The notes beneath the pieces are model-generated. The model did no database searches. It worked only from the letters and a program-made list of their open reading frames with translations, and had not been told where the DNA came from. A DNA stretch of 64,000 nt, taken from NCBI GenBank assembly GCA_027475525.1, contig JAMWFC010000005.1:1732803-1796802 (forward strand). Direction: 5' to 3'. The stretch is from Macrolepiota albuminosa. Lineage: Eukaryota > Basidiomycota > Agaricomycetes > Agaricales > Agaricaceae. The position numbers and the translations under genes are program-made. Each line of letters opens with the position of its first letter. Positions within the stretch are counted from its first letter, which is position 1. Positions 45,165 through 55,374 of the stretch are shown piece by piece.

Positions 45165-45599
45165 GTAGCATCCAAGGTGCTATTATCTAGCGCATTGTTC
45201 TATCACCTCTGCTTGAGCACACTGGGACCCTGTCAGGACTCCTCATAACTACGTATGCCAGGCGCTGGAAACAGCACTGTACTGTGTATACGTCTAGCAT
45301 ACCCAACCACAGTTGGCGTCATCAGCGTTAAGGTGGACGAGTGGACCACTGACAATGCAATAATGCCACCCAATTGAACCACAATTTATGTGAATCAGAG
45401 TGGACAGGTTAAATGTCACACCATATGATAAAGCCGATACAATAGGTGTCATATGCACTGTAATAAGCCTTGTTAAGCATCCGCATTGCATGTGCATGTT
45501 TTGTAAATTGAAGATCAGCAGGATGTGGAGAGATGTCAATAGAGACTGATAAAAGAGGAACCAGGATTCTCATTAGCCCCATTAGCCAGGAAGATTTCC

Positions 45600-46473
45600 T
45601 CACTTACCAGAAATTAAAGAGCTTCTCTTCACATCGTACACCTGATCCTTTAAGGTCCTCAAAACACAATTGTCAACTATCCTGATATCAAAGATACCCG
45701 CTTTGGGAGGGTTTCTCAAGCTGCCTGATAAAGAATTAGGACTTTATGTCTGTCAGATCCTTCATTGCACAACTTGTGGTTAGTGATTCTAAAGAAGAAA
45801 GTATGCATCACATCAATCATATTGGCTGGCCAGGCCTCCTGAACTATGTATGTTCTCAAGAAAGTTAGTCAACACGATGCACAACTGGTCCCAGGCTAAA
45901 TCTTTGTCCTGAGTTGCCTTGCCTTTGGCACCTCTAAAATTCACCACCAGTTTGAGCAATAGCATATTGTCTTCTTTGGCCAGTGTGAACACTTCGCTCG
46001 ACGATATTGACTCATTCTTGGCTGCTTCTGCATGGCCTTTGGGTGTAAAGTAACTCAATTTGATATACTCCTGCTCTCTTAACTTCTTGATAGCAAAGCG
46101 TGCTGGGGTATTCAATGACATCTGGAACATGCATGCCGGGGACTAAGTTTGGGGTGTTTTCTTCATTCTCTGGCAATTGCTCTCTCAATTGCCTTGATGG
46201 TAGCGTGTCATCATCAGCGCCCCTAGCTGGGCTGTCACCCTCATCGTGCTGCCTGTCCACTCTTCTGGCTGCTTCTCTTTCCTCCCTTTCAGCCTTCCAT
46301 GTGACTTTTCTTTGCTCAAGCGCTGCGGACCACAGAGCTGCCAGCACTTGTGCTGCTTGCTTGCTTGTCATCCTGTCCTTACCGTGAGCAAATGCTTCTC
46401 TTGTAAATCTGTGTTCTGCTGAATTGAAATCAGGAACTGCTTCTGAGTTTGGATTGACTGTAAGTGTAATCAT
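45600..46473 (-). pseudogene. Ngaro copy 2 gag
   Basis: ATG 46473 (MITLTVNPNSEAVPDF), RFTREAFAHGKDRMTSKQAA and EREEREAARR; slips near 46060 to the frame with YFTPKGHAEAAKNESISSSE and KDLAWDQLCIVLTNFLEN, then degraded HTFFFRITNHKLCNEG. Ends near 45600 at a GTAAGT donor that matches the GTGAGT of copy 1 in position. Confidence 0.8.
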
Positions 46474-46614
46474 TTCTTTTCTTTATCTCTTCCAGTACCA
46501 TACAAACTGCTTAGACTGCCTATGATGAGTAACTTCTTCATAAAAATTTTCTTCTTGCTCCAATAAGATGTGAGCTATGGTGCGATGAAGCTTGCAGTGG
46601 GTGGCTGTCATAAG

Positions 46615-46712
46615 GAAAAAAATTTTATTAAGTAATACCAACACAGCCACCTCACTCAAAGACCACACCCTGTCTCTCTCTTGTGCCTTGTGACTGTCAG
46701 GCCAACCCACTT
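46615..46712 (-). repeat. Ngaro copy 2 A repeat
   Basis: Sense TTGGCCTGACAGTCACAAGG ... GTGTGGTCTTTGAGTGAGGT, a diverged match of A1/A2 of copy 1. Confidence 0.75.
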
Positions 46713-46729
46713 ATCAATCTTTCTGGGTC

Positions 46730-47275
46730 TCTAGAAGTTAAATGTTCTTACTGTACATTTATTTATTTATAACTGCTATCATACAAAAAATGGTGTAACT
46801 TTAATCGAAGACCCAGACCCAGTTCTCTGCAATCTCCTCTCTATGAGATCCCTTGATGGATTTGATGCAATAACAGAACCATCGCTTGGAGGATCCATCA
46901 GGTCTGCCACCTTTACACGCTTCAAAACCAGAGATATGAGGTGATGTGGTGTGGTAGAGGGGAGTGACATATAGACAGAATAACAGAAGGAAGAGATTTG
47001 AACAAGGGAAGTCAGGTTTTGGAAATTAAGCAGGGACAACATGAAGGATTGACAAAGTTAAGTGTAGAGGAGAGAAGTAATGAAAGACAGAAAACAGCAG
47101 CTTCAACATGGAATGGCGAGATGAGAAGAATTGGAGACTGGAGGAGATCGATGACTTTGGGAGCAATTGACAATCAAAAACCTTATTCTGAGACCGACCA
47201 ACAGTCTGAAAGCTTATTCAAGAGTGATCAGAGGAAAGTGACAAATTAGAGTTTGAATTATAAGGCTGACCGGCT
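46730..47275. other. Unassigned DNA between Ngaro copy 2 and Copia II
   Basis: A minus-strand frame (47042-46779) ends VKVADLMDPPSDGSVIASNP and onward to a stop; it looks codon-like but is not recognised. It could be the 3' end of a host or element gene cut by Copia II. Confidence 0.3.
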
Positions 47276-48252
47276 GTTGAAACCTAAATTAGATGGACAA
47301 AAAGGTAGCTGGAAATGTATAAAAGGGCAGCAAGCAGAAAGAAAATACAATTTGATTCTTTCCCATAACTCGGACTTGTACTGTGCTTGATTCCTGTGTC
47401 TTGTTATTCTTGTCTTGTTGTTGTCTGGTTTTGTCTCACTCAGCTTCTTTCTGGTTTTGTTGTCATCTGATCCGGTGTCAAACGATGCATGCTTGCTGTC
47501 CCTGGCAGTGAGCTTGGATCTTCTCGGCTTCTTGGTGAACTTGCTTCTCAGTCTCGGCTCTGCTTTGTCTGTCTTGGTTCTGTGGCGTCTGTCTCAGCAC
47601 TGTCCTTGGCTTCTTGGAATATTAGTCTCTTTGTCTCGGCTTGGTTTCTGTCTATCTCAGCTTCATTCTCAGCTGACCACTTGACTTGGAATCTCTGCTT
47701 CTGTGTCAACATCTTGAGTTCTTCGGTTTCTGCCTGAGCTTCGTAGTCTTTGTCGTACTTGTCTTTGCTGAAGTTTTGCTGCGATCACTCTCTTACTGGA
47801 GTCTATTTGTCTCTAAGCAAACCTCTATTCTTACTAAGGCTCGTCAAAAACTGGTGAACTCCTGGTTCTTACTGGTTCTCGTCTTCCATTAGACTACGTA
47901 TTTCCAGCACATCACAACAAACAACGTTCCATGCTTATACGTGTCTCCCCATTTTTCCTACCTGTTCTGACCTTTACCTCTTCATGCGTCATTCCATTCT
48001 ATCGACTTTGTCCTCAATCCAACAACCAGCCCATCCCACTGCCACAGCAGTGACAGGTCAAGAGAGATTTCTTCATCTTCTTCAGCCTTTGTGAAACTCA
48101 AAGCTCGAAGCTTTCCAAGTTGTGCACTGGGCACCACTTTGACCGATAGTGTCCTACACTATCTATCGGACAATGATCAGTCAATTATAGAGAGACTGAG
48201 GAATTAACCTGAATGTTTGTTCTTAGGTCTATACATGGCTTCATTTCTAACA
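47276..48252 (+). repeat. Copia II 5' LTR
   Basis: TGTTGAAACCTAAATTAGAT ... TTTCTAACA, about 977 bp. A TATAAAAGGG box lies near 47316. The end is fixed by the primer-like GGTTATGAGCA at 48253, typical of Copia initiator-tRNA priming. The start is a best guess from the TGTTR/TAACA termini; no 3' LTR is present for comparison. Confidence 0.6.
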
Positions 48253-48422
48253 GGTTATGAGCATTGCTCGACAATCTCTCTGAACCATTGAACTATTGAA
48301 GCCAAGCTGTGGACCACCTTTTTGGGTCCTGTTTCTGATCTCATCTATTGTGTTGCATTGCATATCTCACATCTCCTGTCTATTGTTCTACTCCCTCATG
48401 GTCTTGGAGTCTTTGCCACCGC

Positions 48423-50330
48423 ATGGCACCCATCATGACCTCCTCATCCACGTCAACCACCAATGCTTCCAATCCCTTCATCCTGGAACGTGTTATCTGC
48501 CACCATTGGGAAGGTCCCAAATACAAGTGTGCCGATGGCAACTTCACCCAGTAGACTGATGCCCTCAAGAATGCACTGATCCTCAATGGCCTCTATGCAT
48601 ACATCTTCGACAATACTTTGCCTTGCCTGGAAGCTGAGAGCGAGCCTCATGCCTACTCCAACTGGGGACTGAATGACCGCCTCGCAATCACCTTTATTAA
48701 GTCTGCTCTTGACGAGGGTGAGCACCGTGATCTCATAATGGACAAGGGTGCAAAGGCATGTTTTGACGACTTGAAGGCCCGTGCCCAGCAGGAAGGCCCC
48801 ATCAAACAGATTGCCCTTCTACAGGAGGCTCTCTCTACTTACTGTTTCCTCTCAGAACCTCTGCCGGTTATGGCCAGGTGCATTGAGGACATTGTCCGGC
48901 ATGCTTTCGATATTGGAAAGGTCAACAAGGACCTGTTCACATGCATCGCACTTCTTAATAGCCTTAACAACACCTCATTCAAGGCACTTCAGAACTTTGT
49001 TTCCACCCTCATTAGCAATAGCACGACAGCCATGCCATGTGACCCTGCCGCTATCCATCTTCTCATGGAAAACGCTCAGAATATCATGAATGCAAAAGCA
49101 AAGTCAGGTCAGACCATGGCATTGAGCCTATCCATCTTCTCATGGAAAACGCTCAGAATATCATGAATGCAAAAGCAAAGTCAGGTCAGACCATGGCATT
49201 GAGCGCAAGGGGGGGGAGATCTCGCGATACTGACTTACCAGGACACAATCACAGTCCTGGAGCCACGTGCTGTGAGAATTGCTTTACACTCAAACGGCCA
49301 TGTAGGGGACATATAAAACAGTTTTGCATACAAAAAGGAGGAGGAATGGCAGGAAAGTCCATCACTGATGCTCAAGCAGCTCAAGCTGCACATAAGACCT
49401 CAAAGGCAAAAGCAAAGACTTTGTCTACCACCAAAAAAACGTTCATGGCCATTACAGGACTCAACGGCAAGATGTGGTATGTGGATCCCACGCAACTCGG
49501 ACAACTCCCAGCTTCTTCAGACAATACCTTGTTTGCAGACATCACATTCATCACCCCAAAGGCGGACCAGAACACCACGGAAATATGGGAGCATGCCGGT
49601 TTCATGGCCCACATGGATGAGAGCCATACCAACGTAGACTGGGACCAATACGCATCAACTATCAAAGAGCACATAATGGCCACAGATGTCTGTCCAGTTT
49701 ATCAGCAGAAACGTAACCCTGTCACCTCTATAGGAAACATTCCGTTCTTAGTAGACTCAGGTGCCACAGTGCACATATTCCCATGCCGTAATGACTTCCA
49801 GACCCTATGATCTATTACCCCTTGAACAGTAACAGGCCTTGGGGGATCCTCCGTAATGGCAATTGGAATGGGCACAATCTGCCTGCACATTGCAAAAGGA
49901 GCGGACATTCTGCTAGAAGACGCGCTCTACATTCCGAATGCCACTGTATGCCTCGTATCTGTAAGCGCACTGGCTGCATGCTCCAACTTAGACTCAGTCT
50001 TTGACCACAAATCTGTCAAAATCATCAACCATTCTACTCGCATGCTAGTGGCACAAGGACCACTTATCTCGAACCAATGACTTTATTTGATCAAGCTCGA
50101 CAATGCAACTACAGAGCACCATGCCTTTGTATCCCAATGCACCGCCAGGCTGGAAACGTGGCATTGCCACCTTGGGCATGCCAATTTCCAGATGATCACG
50201 GATATGGCCAGAGCTGGAATCATTCCAGGTACGCCCTCTATCCTCACCTCCAAACTGCCTAAATGTGACTCTTGTGTTCTTGGAAAGCAGACTCAAAATG
50301 CAGTCTCTAAGGTGCAGGAGGAGGGGCGGA
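48423..50330 (+). pseudogene. Copia II gag and protease
   Basis: ATG 48423 (MAPIMTSSSTSTTNASNPFI), TAG at 48552, then UBN2-like gag (NWGLNDRLAITFIKSALDEG). The 77-bp duplication 49051-49204 breaks the frame; deleting one copy rejoins it with 49142-49810. Then a CCENC finger and FCIQKGGGMAGKS tail, and protease FLVDSGATVHIFP (near 49745). TGA codons at 49808, 49823 and 50078. Gag-pre-integrase LETWHCHLGHANFQMI ... KCDSCVLGKQ (HHCC) runs up to the Gypsy A insertion. Confidence 0.88.
49051..49204. repeat. Perfect 77-bp tandem duplication (assembly join 10)
   Basis: 49051-49127 equals 49128-49204; lies in Copia II gag, whose frame is restored when one copy is dropped. Confidence 0.98.
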
Positions 50331-51134
50331 TGTCAGGTTCCGCTGAATCGGGGGCTTTCCGGGAAAGCGACGCCCTTACGATGCGGACTTGATCTACGGA
50401 TACTCGGGTGTCTGGAACTCCGGGGCTAGGACTCCGGGGTTCAAGACGAGGACAGGAGTAATCCCGGGAGAGGGGACTAGAGTCCGGGGGTTTTGGATGA
50501 GAGTAGCTGAGGGTTAGAGGGGGTCGAGTCGTGAACCGGAGGTTCTAAGACGAGACCAAGTTAGTAATTTAAGAGTCGCGAAGTGCGTACCAAACTTATA
50601 GCACGCGAATACCAAGGCGTGCCAGTCGAAGCGTACCAAACGAGGCGTACCAGTCAAACAGAGGGCACGCAATATCCAAGTAACAGTTATGCAAAGTATG
50701 TAATATCAAGACTAGCGAATACAACAAGGAACTACGCTATAAGTACTACGGGGCCGGGTCTCGGGGTTCCGGGATGTCTGGGATGGGTTCCGGGGGTTAT
50801 TGAGTAGCGGCAGGGGCTGCGTACCGGGATCGCGCGTGTGGAGCGCGCGATCAATTGGCGCGGAGGGAGTCGTGATGCGTGGGGCGTGATGCGTGGTGGC
50901 TTGATGCGAGCTGCGTGATCCGATCGTCGATGGCGGTTGATCCCGGGGTCCGTGATGCAGGGGTCCCGGGGGCTGGCTGATGGCGATCGGTGGCGGTTGA
51001 TGGCGGTCCTGATGCGCGTGATGGCGGTGTCGGCGGTCGTGATGGCGGGGCGTGTCCTGTGGGGTCGGAGGGAGGGTCCCGGATGGTGTTCCGGGGGTGT
51101 CCCGGGGTGGGCCCGGAGGGGAGGGGTCGTGACA
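50331..51134 (-). repeat. Gypsy A 3' LTR
   Basis: TGTCAGGTTCCGCTGAATCG ... GAGGGGTCGTGACA on plus, 804 bp. Termini TGTCA/TGACA are inverted. Confidence 0.95.
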
Positions 51135-51148
51135 TCACCCCCCCTTCA
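51135..51148 (-). other. Gypsy A polypurine tract
   Basis: Sense GAAGGGGGGGTGA immediately before the 3' LTR. Confidence 0.8.
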
Positions 51149-51262
51149 GCGCCGAGACCCTCCGAGGCGCGCGTAGCCGGTGGTCCGGACCGGGGTTCAA
51201 CCGTGGGATCCGGCACCTGACTTGCCACGTATCGAAAAAAAATTTTACCGCTAAGTCCAACC

Positions 51263-52996
51263 ATGTCGCGTACGCCGACACATTCCCCGACACCTCCGCA
51301 AACCAACGAGGTCGCGCCCCTTATGGCCTGGGAGGCCCGGGATGCGCGGTACCGAGCCCGCCTGGACCGGGAGCGCGTGGCGGCGCTCGTGCAACAACGT
51401 GAGTGCCGTCGCGATGGTTCGCTTACCGCGGCTGACTTTTTCCCCTTCAGAACAAAGATCTTCCCCCGCTCCGGAGGCGGGTCCTAGCCGACTCCCGGAG
51501 CCTGTCCCTGGTGCAGGTCCCGGGGGTCCTTCGGGTGCCAGTCGTCCCGCGCCCACTTTTGCGCGGATGACCGTGCGTCCCCCCCGTCCCCCTCCCCCTC
51601 CTCGTCCTAGACTGGTCGCCCCTCGCTTCCGTCGCTCCGGGATGGCGGTGGGGGCCATTTCCGAGGTCCCGGAGGCGCAGCGCGTTGAGTGGGCCAACGC
51701 GACGCAGGAGGCCTTCGAGGGGGCGCTGGTGAGGCCCCGGGGCTTGCCCCCCCATGCCTGGTGTGTCAGCAACGGGCCGGTAAGTGGTTTCATACCTCTG
51801 GTTTCGAGGCTGACCCGGGTGTCCAGTGCCTCCACTGTGCGCGCCGCTCAGTGCTGTGCTCGTTTGAGGTCCCGTCCTCCTCGTCCCGACGCGACACTGC
51901 CGTGTGCGAGGCGTGCCGCGATAACCATGAGCGGTGCTCCGTCTCGGCTCTCTGGAGGGCGTATTGCGTGTCGCGGGAGCAGGGATGGCCGCTGGGGGGG
52001 ATTACCCGGAGGATGGGGGTTGAGGAGCGCGATTGGGTGGCGGAGCCGGCGGGGGAGGCGGTGGAGCCGGTGGGGGAGGGGCCTGCAGCGCCCGCGGAGG
52101 TGCCCAGTGGGGGGTCGGGGAGTCGGGGGGTCGTCCGGGTGGGGGGCCGGGGCCGGCCCGTGGTGTTGATCACGCGCCGGGCCCCTCGGTCCGTCGCCCG
52201 GGGGCAGGGAGGGCGCCTGGACAAGGGGAAGCGGCGGGCGTCGCCCAGTCCATCCCCGGGGCCTTCCAAGAGGGCGCGCTTGCCCTCGGAGACCCCGTCT
52301 CCGGTTTCGCCCCCGCGCTTGTCCCCAGCGACATTCTCCCCTCTGTCGGGGCGGCCCCTGGGGGTGGATGTGAGGGCCCTTCAAGAGCGCCCGGGGGAGT
52401 CGGAGGAGGGTGGGGAGGCAACCGTCGCGCGAGGGGGGCTGGAGGCGGGTCGGGAGGCGCTGCGACAGCTGGAGGAGGCCCGGGTCGCTAGGGGGGAGGT
52501 GGAGGCGGAGCTGGAGGCGTTGAGGGCGCGGTTTGGGCAGGGAGTGGGGGTCCCGGAGAGGGCCCCCTCGGGGCAGGAGTTGGTGGAGGGCCTGCGCCGC
52601 GACGTGGTGATCGCGCGCATGGCATCCCTGAGTAGGTTTCTTTGTTGCCTGCACCTTCGTTCGCTAACGTCTCCAGGCTGGGCCCGGGAGCACCGTCTGC
52701 TCCTGGACGGGGTTGCCGCGGCGCTTGCCGCGCTGCAGGAGGGGCAGCACGCGGAGATGACGACCCCCGGGGTGGAGCGCGGCCTCGACCTCTTGGGGCG
52801 GTTGGTGGTCGCCCACCGCCGGAGGAATGTGCCCGCCCCGGGCTCCTGGTTCGAGCGCGTGTTGGACGAGGGTGAGCCCCTTCCGACTTGGGAGATGTTG
52901 GTCGAGGAGGTGTGCGGGGGTCACGGTCCGGAGGGGGTGGGGGGAGAGTTCCGGGGCTGGCCGAGGGGAGGGGGTAGTGAGGGGGGCTCCGGTTAG
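51263..52996 (+). CDS. Antisense accessory gene of Gypsy A: cysteine-rich, NLS-bearing protein
   Basis: Plus strand, opposite to pol. ATG 51263 (MSRTPTHSPTPPQTNEVAPL). Intron 51399-51450 (GTGAGT, branch GCTGAC, TTCAG). Exon 2 to 52631. Intron 52632-52676 (GTAGGT, branch GCTAAC, TCCAG). Exon 3 to TAG 52996; about 545 residues if a one-base slip in the C7 run at 51747-51753 is allowed. After a Pro-rich part comes a Cys cluster CLVCQQRAG ... CLHCARRSVLC ... CEACRDNHERC (CxxC spacing, zinc-binding in appearance). Then a basic KGKRRASP ... PSKRARL stretch like a bipartite NLS, and a long helical, coiled-coil-prone end (LRQLEEARVARGEVEAELEA). It lies between the 3' LTR and the pol stop, convergent with pol. 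A nuclear DNA- or RNA-binding accessory role is inference; the family is not recognised. Confidence 0.72.
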
Positions 52997-53272
52997 GGTG
53001 TGGCATTTTTTGTGCTTTCTTGTCGTCGTCGTGCGCCCGTTTCGCTAACCTGTATAATAATGTACTGTAGAAAATGTACATACTTGGTTCCTCATAGTAA
53101 TAGTGGTGTAAGTAAAGTAGCGGGGTAGCTGGGAAGAGTACCTTGCCCAAAATCCGGGGCGCTACTGTAAAGAAAAAGGAAAACTAGAAGGGATTCAGAT
53201 CTAGGAGGGAAAAACAGAAAGTATACGCGGGAGTTGAATCCCTACTGAGCCCAGAGGCGGGGGTTACGCCCA

Positions 53273-55285
53273 CTACTGCCGTCTGTGAGTCCTGCGCCCG
53301 GGAAGATCGTTCCCCGGGTGCCGTTGTTGGAAGTTCCGGAGTTTGTCGGGGGCGCCTTCGAGGTTTCGGCGCGGTTCCCAGGTGTCGTCTTCCGGGCCGT
53401 ATCCCTTCCATCGCACGAGGAAGTGGGGTCGTCCACGAATGTTCCGGGAGTCGAGGATGTCTTCAACCTCGTAGTGGTACTCGTCCTCGACCTCGACCGG
53501 GGGAGGGGGCTCGGGGCGTCGTTCGGGGAAGGGATCCGGGGGGTGTCGTTCCAGGAGGCGGACGTGGAATACCGGGTGCAGACCTTTTAGTCCCGGGGGG
53601 AGCTTGATCTTGTAGGCGTGGGATGAGACCTTCTTCAATATTTTGAACGGGCCGAGACGCTTGTGATCGAGTTTTGGGGAGGGCCGGCGGGTGCGGAGGT
53701 GTCGTCGATCTAACCATACCTTTGTTCCGGGGGCCCAGTCGGGGGTGTCCTCCCGTTTCCGGTCGGCGTGTTTCACGTAGGCCCGGTTTGCGGTGTCGAT
53801 CTCTTCCCGGAGAAACTCGTGAAGGGATTGGAGATCCCGGGCGACCTCGTGGGCGGCGTGCGACGGGATGTCCCGGAGCGAGAGCGTCAGTCGAGGGTGG
53901 TATCCCTTGTTGGCAAAGAAGGGTGATACCCCGGTGGCAGAGTGCGGCGTGTTGTTGTACGTGAACTCGGCCAGGGGGAGCTCGGCGCGCCAGTCGTCCT
54001 GCAAGTAGTTGACGTACAGCCGGAGATACTGCTCAAGGGACTGGTTGACCCTTTCGGTTTGTCCGTCGGTTTCGGGGTGGTAGGCGGTAGAGAGGTTAGT
54101 CTTTACTTCAAGTGCCTTACACAGGGAAGTCCAAAACTTGGACACGAAGAGGGGGCCCCGGTCGGAGACGATGTCGTCCGGGAGACCATGCTTGGCGAAG
54201 ACGTGCTCGAGGAACAGCCGGGCAAAGTCCGGGGCGGTATCCGTGGTGTGGCAGGGTAGGAAGATGCCCTGTTTGGTTAGCCTGCACACAACGACGAGAA
54301 TGGCATCGAACCCTTCAGATTCCGGGAGCTCGACGATGTGGTCCAGAGATATTGAGGACCAGGGGCGTCGTCCGACCGGCAGGGGTTTCAGGAGTCCGTA
54401 CGGTCGGTGTCGGGGGACCTTGGCCCGGAGGCAGGGCTCGCACGATCGAATGTAACGGGTCACGTCCTTCTTCAACCCTGGCCAAAAGTAAGTCCGGGAG
54501 ATGAGCTGGAGGGTCTTACGTATTCCAGGATGTCCCCGGAGCTTGTGGTCGTGGTGTTGACGGAGGACGTCGTAGCGAAGTCGGGCGTGATCCGGGACGT
54601 AGATGCGGCCGTCCCGGAGGAGGAGTTTTTCGTCGGGGGACAGGGAGAAGGCGGAGTCCCGGTCGGTTCCATCAGGGGGGTTGCGGGGGTCGTGATCGGT
54701 GAAGTACTTGTCTCGGGGGGCGCGGCGAATCCGACTCAGGGTCCCTTCCTCGTTTAAGATCAGTACGGCATTCAGATGTTCGGGAGGGATCACCACGCGA
54801 TGATTTAACGCATTACGTTCCGCCTCGAACGACTTCTTGGGGTAGACGTCCGGACGGCGGGTGAGGGCGTCGGGCTTGGCGCCAAGTCGTCCCGGGCGGT
54901 ATTGGATCGTGAAGTCGTATTCCGAGAGGATCTCGGACCATCGGGCCTGCCGTCGACTGAGTTGCTTGGTCGTGGTGAAGTACTGCAGGTTATTATGATC
55001 CGAGTAGACCTGGATCCGGTGTCGGGCTCCCTCGAGGTAGGCTCGCCACTGCTTGAAGGCTTCGACGATGGCGAGGAGCTCCTTGTCGTAGATGTCGTAG
55101 TTGAGCTCGGCGTCGATCATGGACCGGGTGTAGAAAGCGACTGGCCGGGGCTCCCCACCGTCAGGCTCCATCTGTGAGAGGATCCCGGCGATGGCGTAGT
55201 CGGACGCGTCACATTCCAGGATGATCGGGAGGGCCGGATCGTAGTGCCGGAGTACCGGGGCGACTGTGAAAGCCTCCTTGAGCAA
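53273..55285 (-). CDS. Gypsy A RNase H, integrase and chromodomain
   Basis: 670-residue frame. RNase [39 protein letters not shown] and [11 protein letters not shown]. Integrase zinc domain [15 protein letters not shown] ... CEPCLRAK; core [10 protein letters not shown] (D), [14 protein letters not shown] (D) and [20 protein letters not shown] (E); [20 protein letters not shown]-terminal chromodomain [20 protein letters not shown] ... [12 protein letters not shown] with the aromatic cage positions present. Chromodomains steer integration to heterochromatin marks in chromoviruses. Upstream join with RT is broken by the duplication 55221-55374. Confidence 0.93.
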   Translation of the reverse strand: MLKEAFTVAPVLRHYDPALPIILECDASDYAIAGILSQMEPDGGEPRPVAFYTRSMIDAELNYDIYDKELLAIVEAFKQWRAYLEGARHRIQVYSDHNNLQYFTTTKQLSRRQARWSEILSEYDFTIQYRPGRLGAKPDALTRRPDVYPKKSFEAERNALNHRVVIPPEHLNAVLILNEEGTLSRIRRAPRDKYFTDHDPRNPPDGTDRDSAFSLSPDEKLLLRDGRIYVPDHARLRYDVLRQHHDHKLRGHPGIRKTLQLISRTYFWPGLKKDVTRYIRSCEPCLRAKVPRHRPYGLLKPLPVGRRPWSSISLDHIVELPESEGFDAILVVVCRLTKQGIFLPCHTTDTAPDFARLFLEHVFAKHGLPDDIVSDRGPLFVSKFWTSLCKALEVKTNLSTAYHPETDGQTERVNQSLEQYLRLYVNYLQDDWRAELPLAEFTYNNTPHSATGVSPFFANKGYHPRLTLSLRDIPSHAAHEVARDLQSLHEFLREEIDTANRAYVKHADRKREDTPDWAPGTKVWLDRRHLRTRRPSPKLDHKRLGPFKILKKVSSHAYKIKLPPGLKGLHPVFHVRLLERHPPDPFPERRPEPPPPVEVEDEYHYEVEDILDSRNIRGRPHFLVRWKGYGPEDDTWEPRRNLEGAPDKLRNFQQRHPGNDLPGRRTHRRQ

Positions 55286-55374
55286 GTTAAAGACGCTATG
55301 ATCGGGAGGGCCGGATCGTAGTGCCGGAGTACCGGGGCGACTGTGAAAGCCTCCTTGAGCAAGTTAAAGACGCT
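55221..55374. repeat. Perfect 77-bp tandem duplication (assembly join 11)
   Basis: 55221-55297 equals 55298-55374; between Gypsy A RT and RNase H. Dropping one copy does not by itself restore the frame; one more base is off at this join. Confidence 0.97.

Larger units (their letters stand above)
43924..45290 (+). mobile_element. LTR retrotransposon remnant (TGATAGG family)
   Basis: About 87 bp starting TGATAGGCTTCTACTCAGAC occur at 43924 and again at 44103. The second is preceded by a GGGGGGAGA polypurine tract (44094-44102), so it is a 3' LTR. The first is a truncated 5' LTR, and the internal region is almost deleted. A TATATAAG box near 44775 fits the LTR promoter. The right end (about 45290) and TSD were not resolved. 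Two 77-bp assembly duplications lie inside. It interrupts Ngaro copy 2 between gag and zinc finger. Confidence 0.6.
19830..46712 (-). mobile_element. Ngaro-like retroelement copy 2 (split by nested insertions)
   Basis: Read on minus: A repeat (46615-46712), gag (about 45600-46473), LTR remnant insertion (43924 to about 45290), zinc finger and RT (42356-43814), RNase H (41529-42119), recombinase start, solo LTR (40821-41319), recombinase middle (39834-40815), Gypsy I (20269-39833), recombinase end (20086-20268), then a 3' tail to about 19830. The tail parallels the copy 1 sequence before and into B1 (shared TCGTGRCCTCCTA and GGGAATCGC). Its A2 and B2 repeats were not found. The frame resuming across Gypsy I and across the solo LTR fixes the order. 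Confidence 0.85.

Noticed and set aside
51790..52654. Minus-strand Pro/Arg-rich frames opposite the antisense gene
   Set aside because: Shadow frames of GC-rich sequence; the plus strand has the introns and the cysteine pattern.
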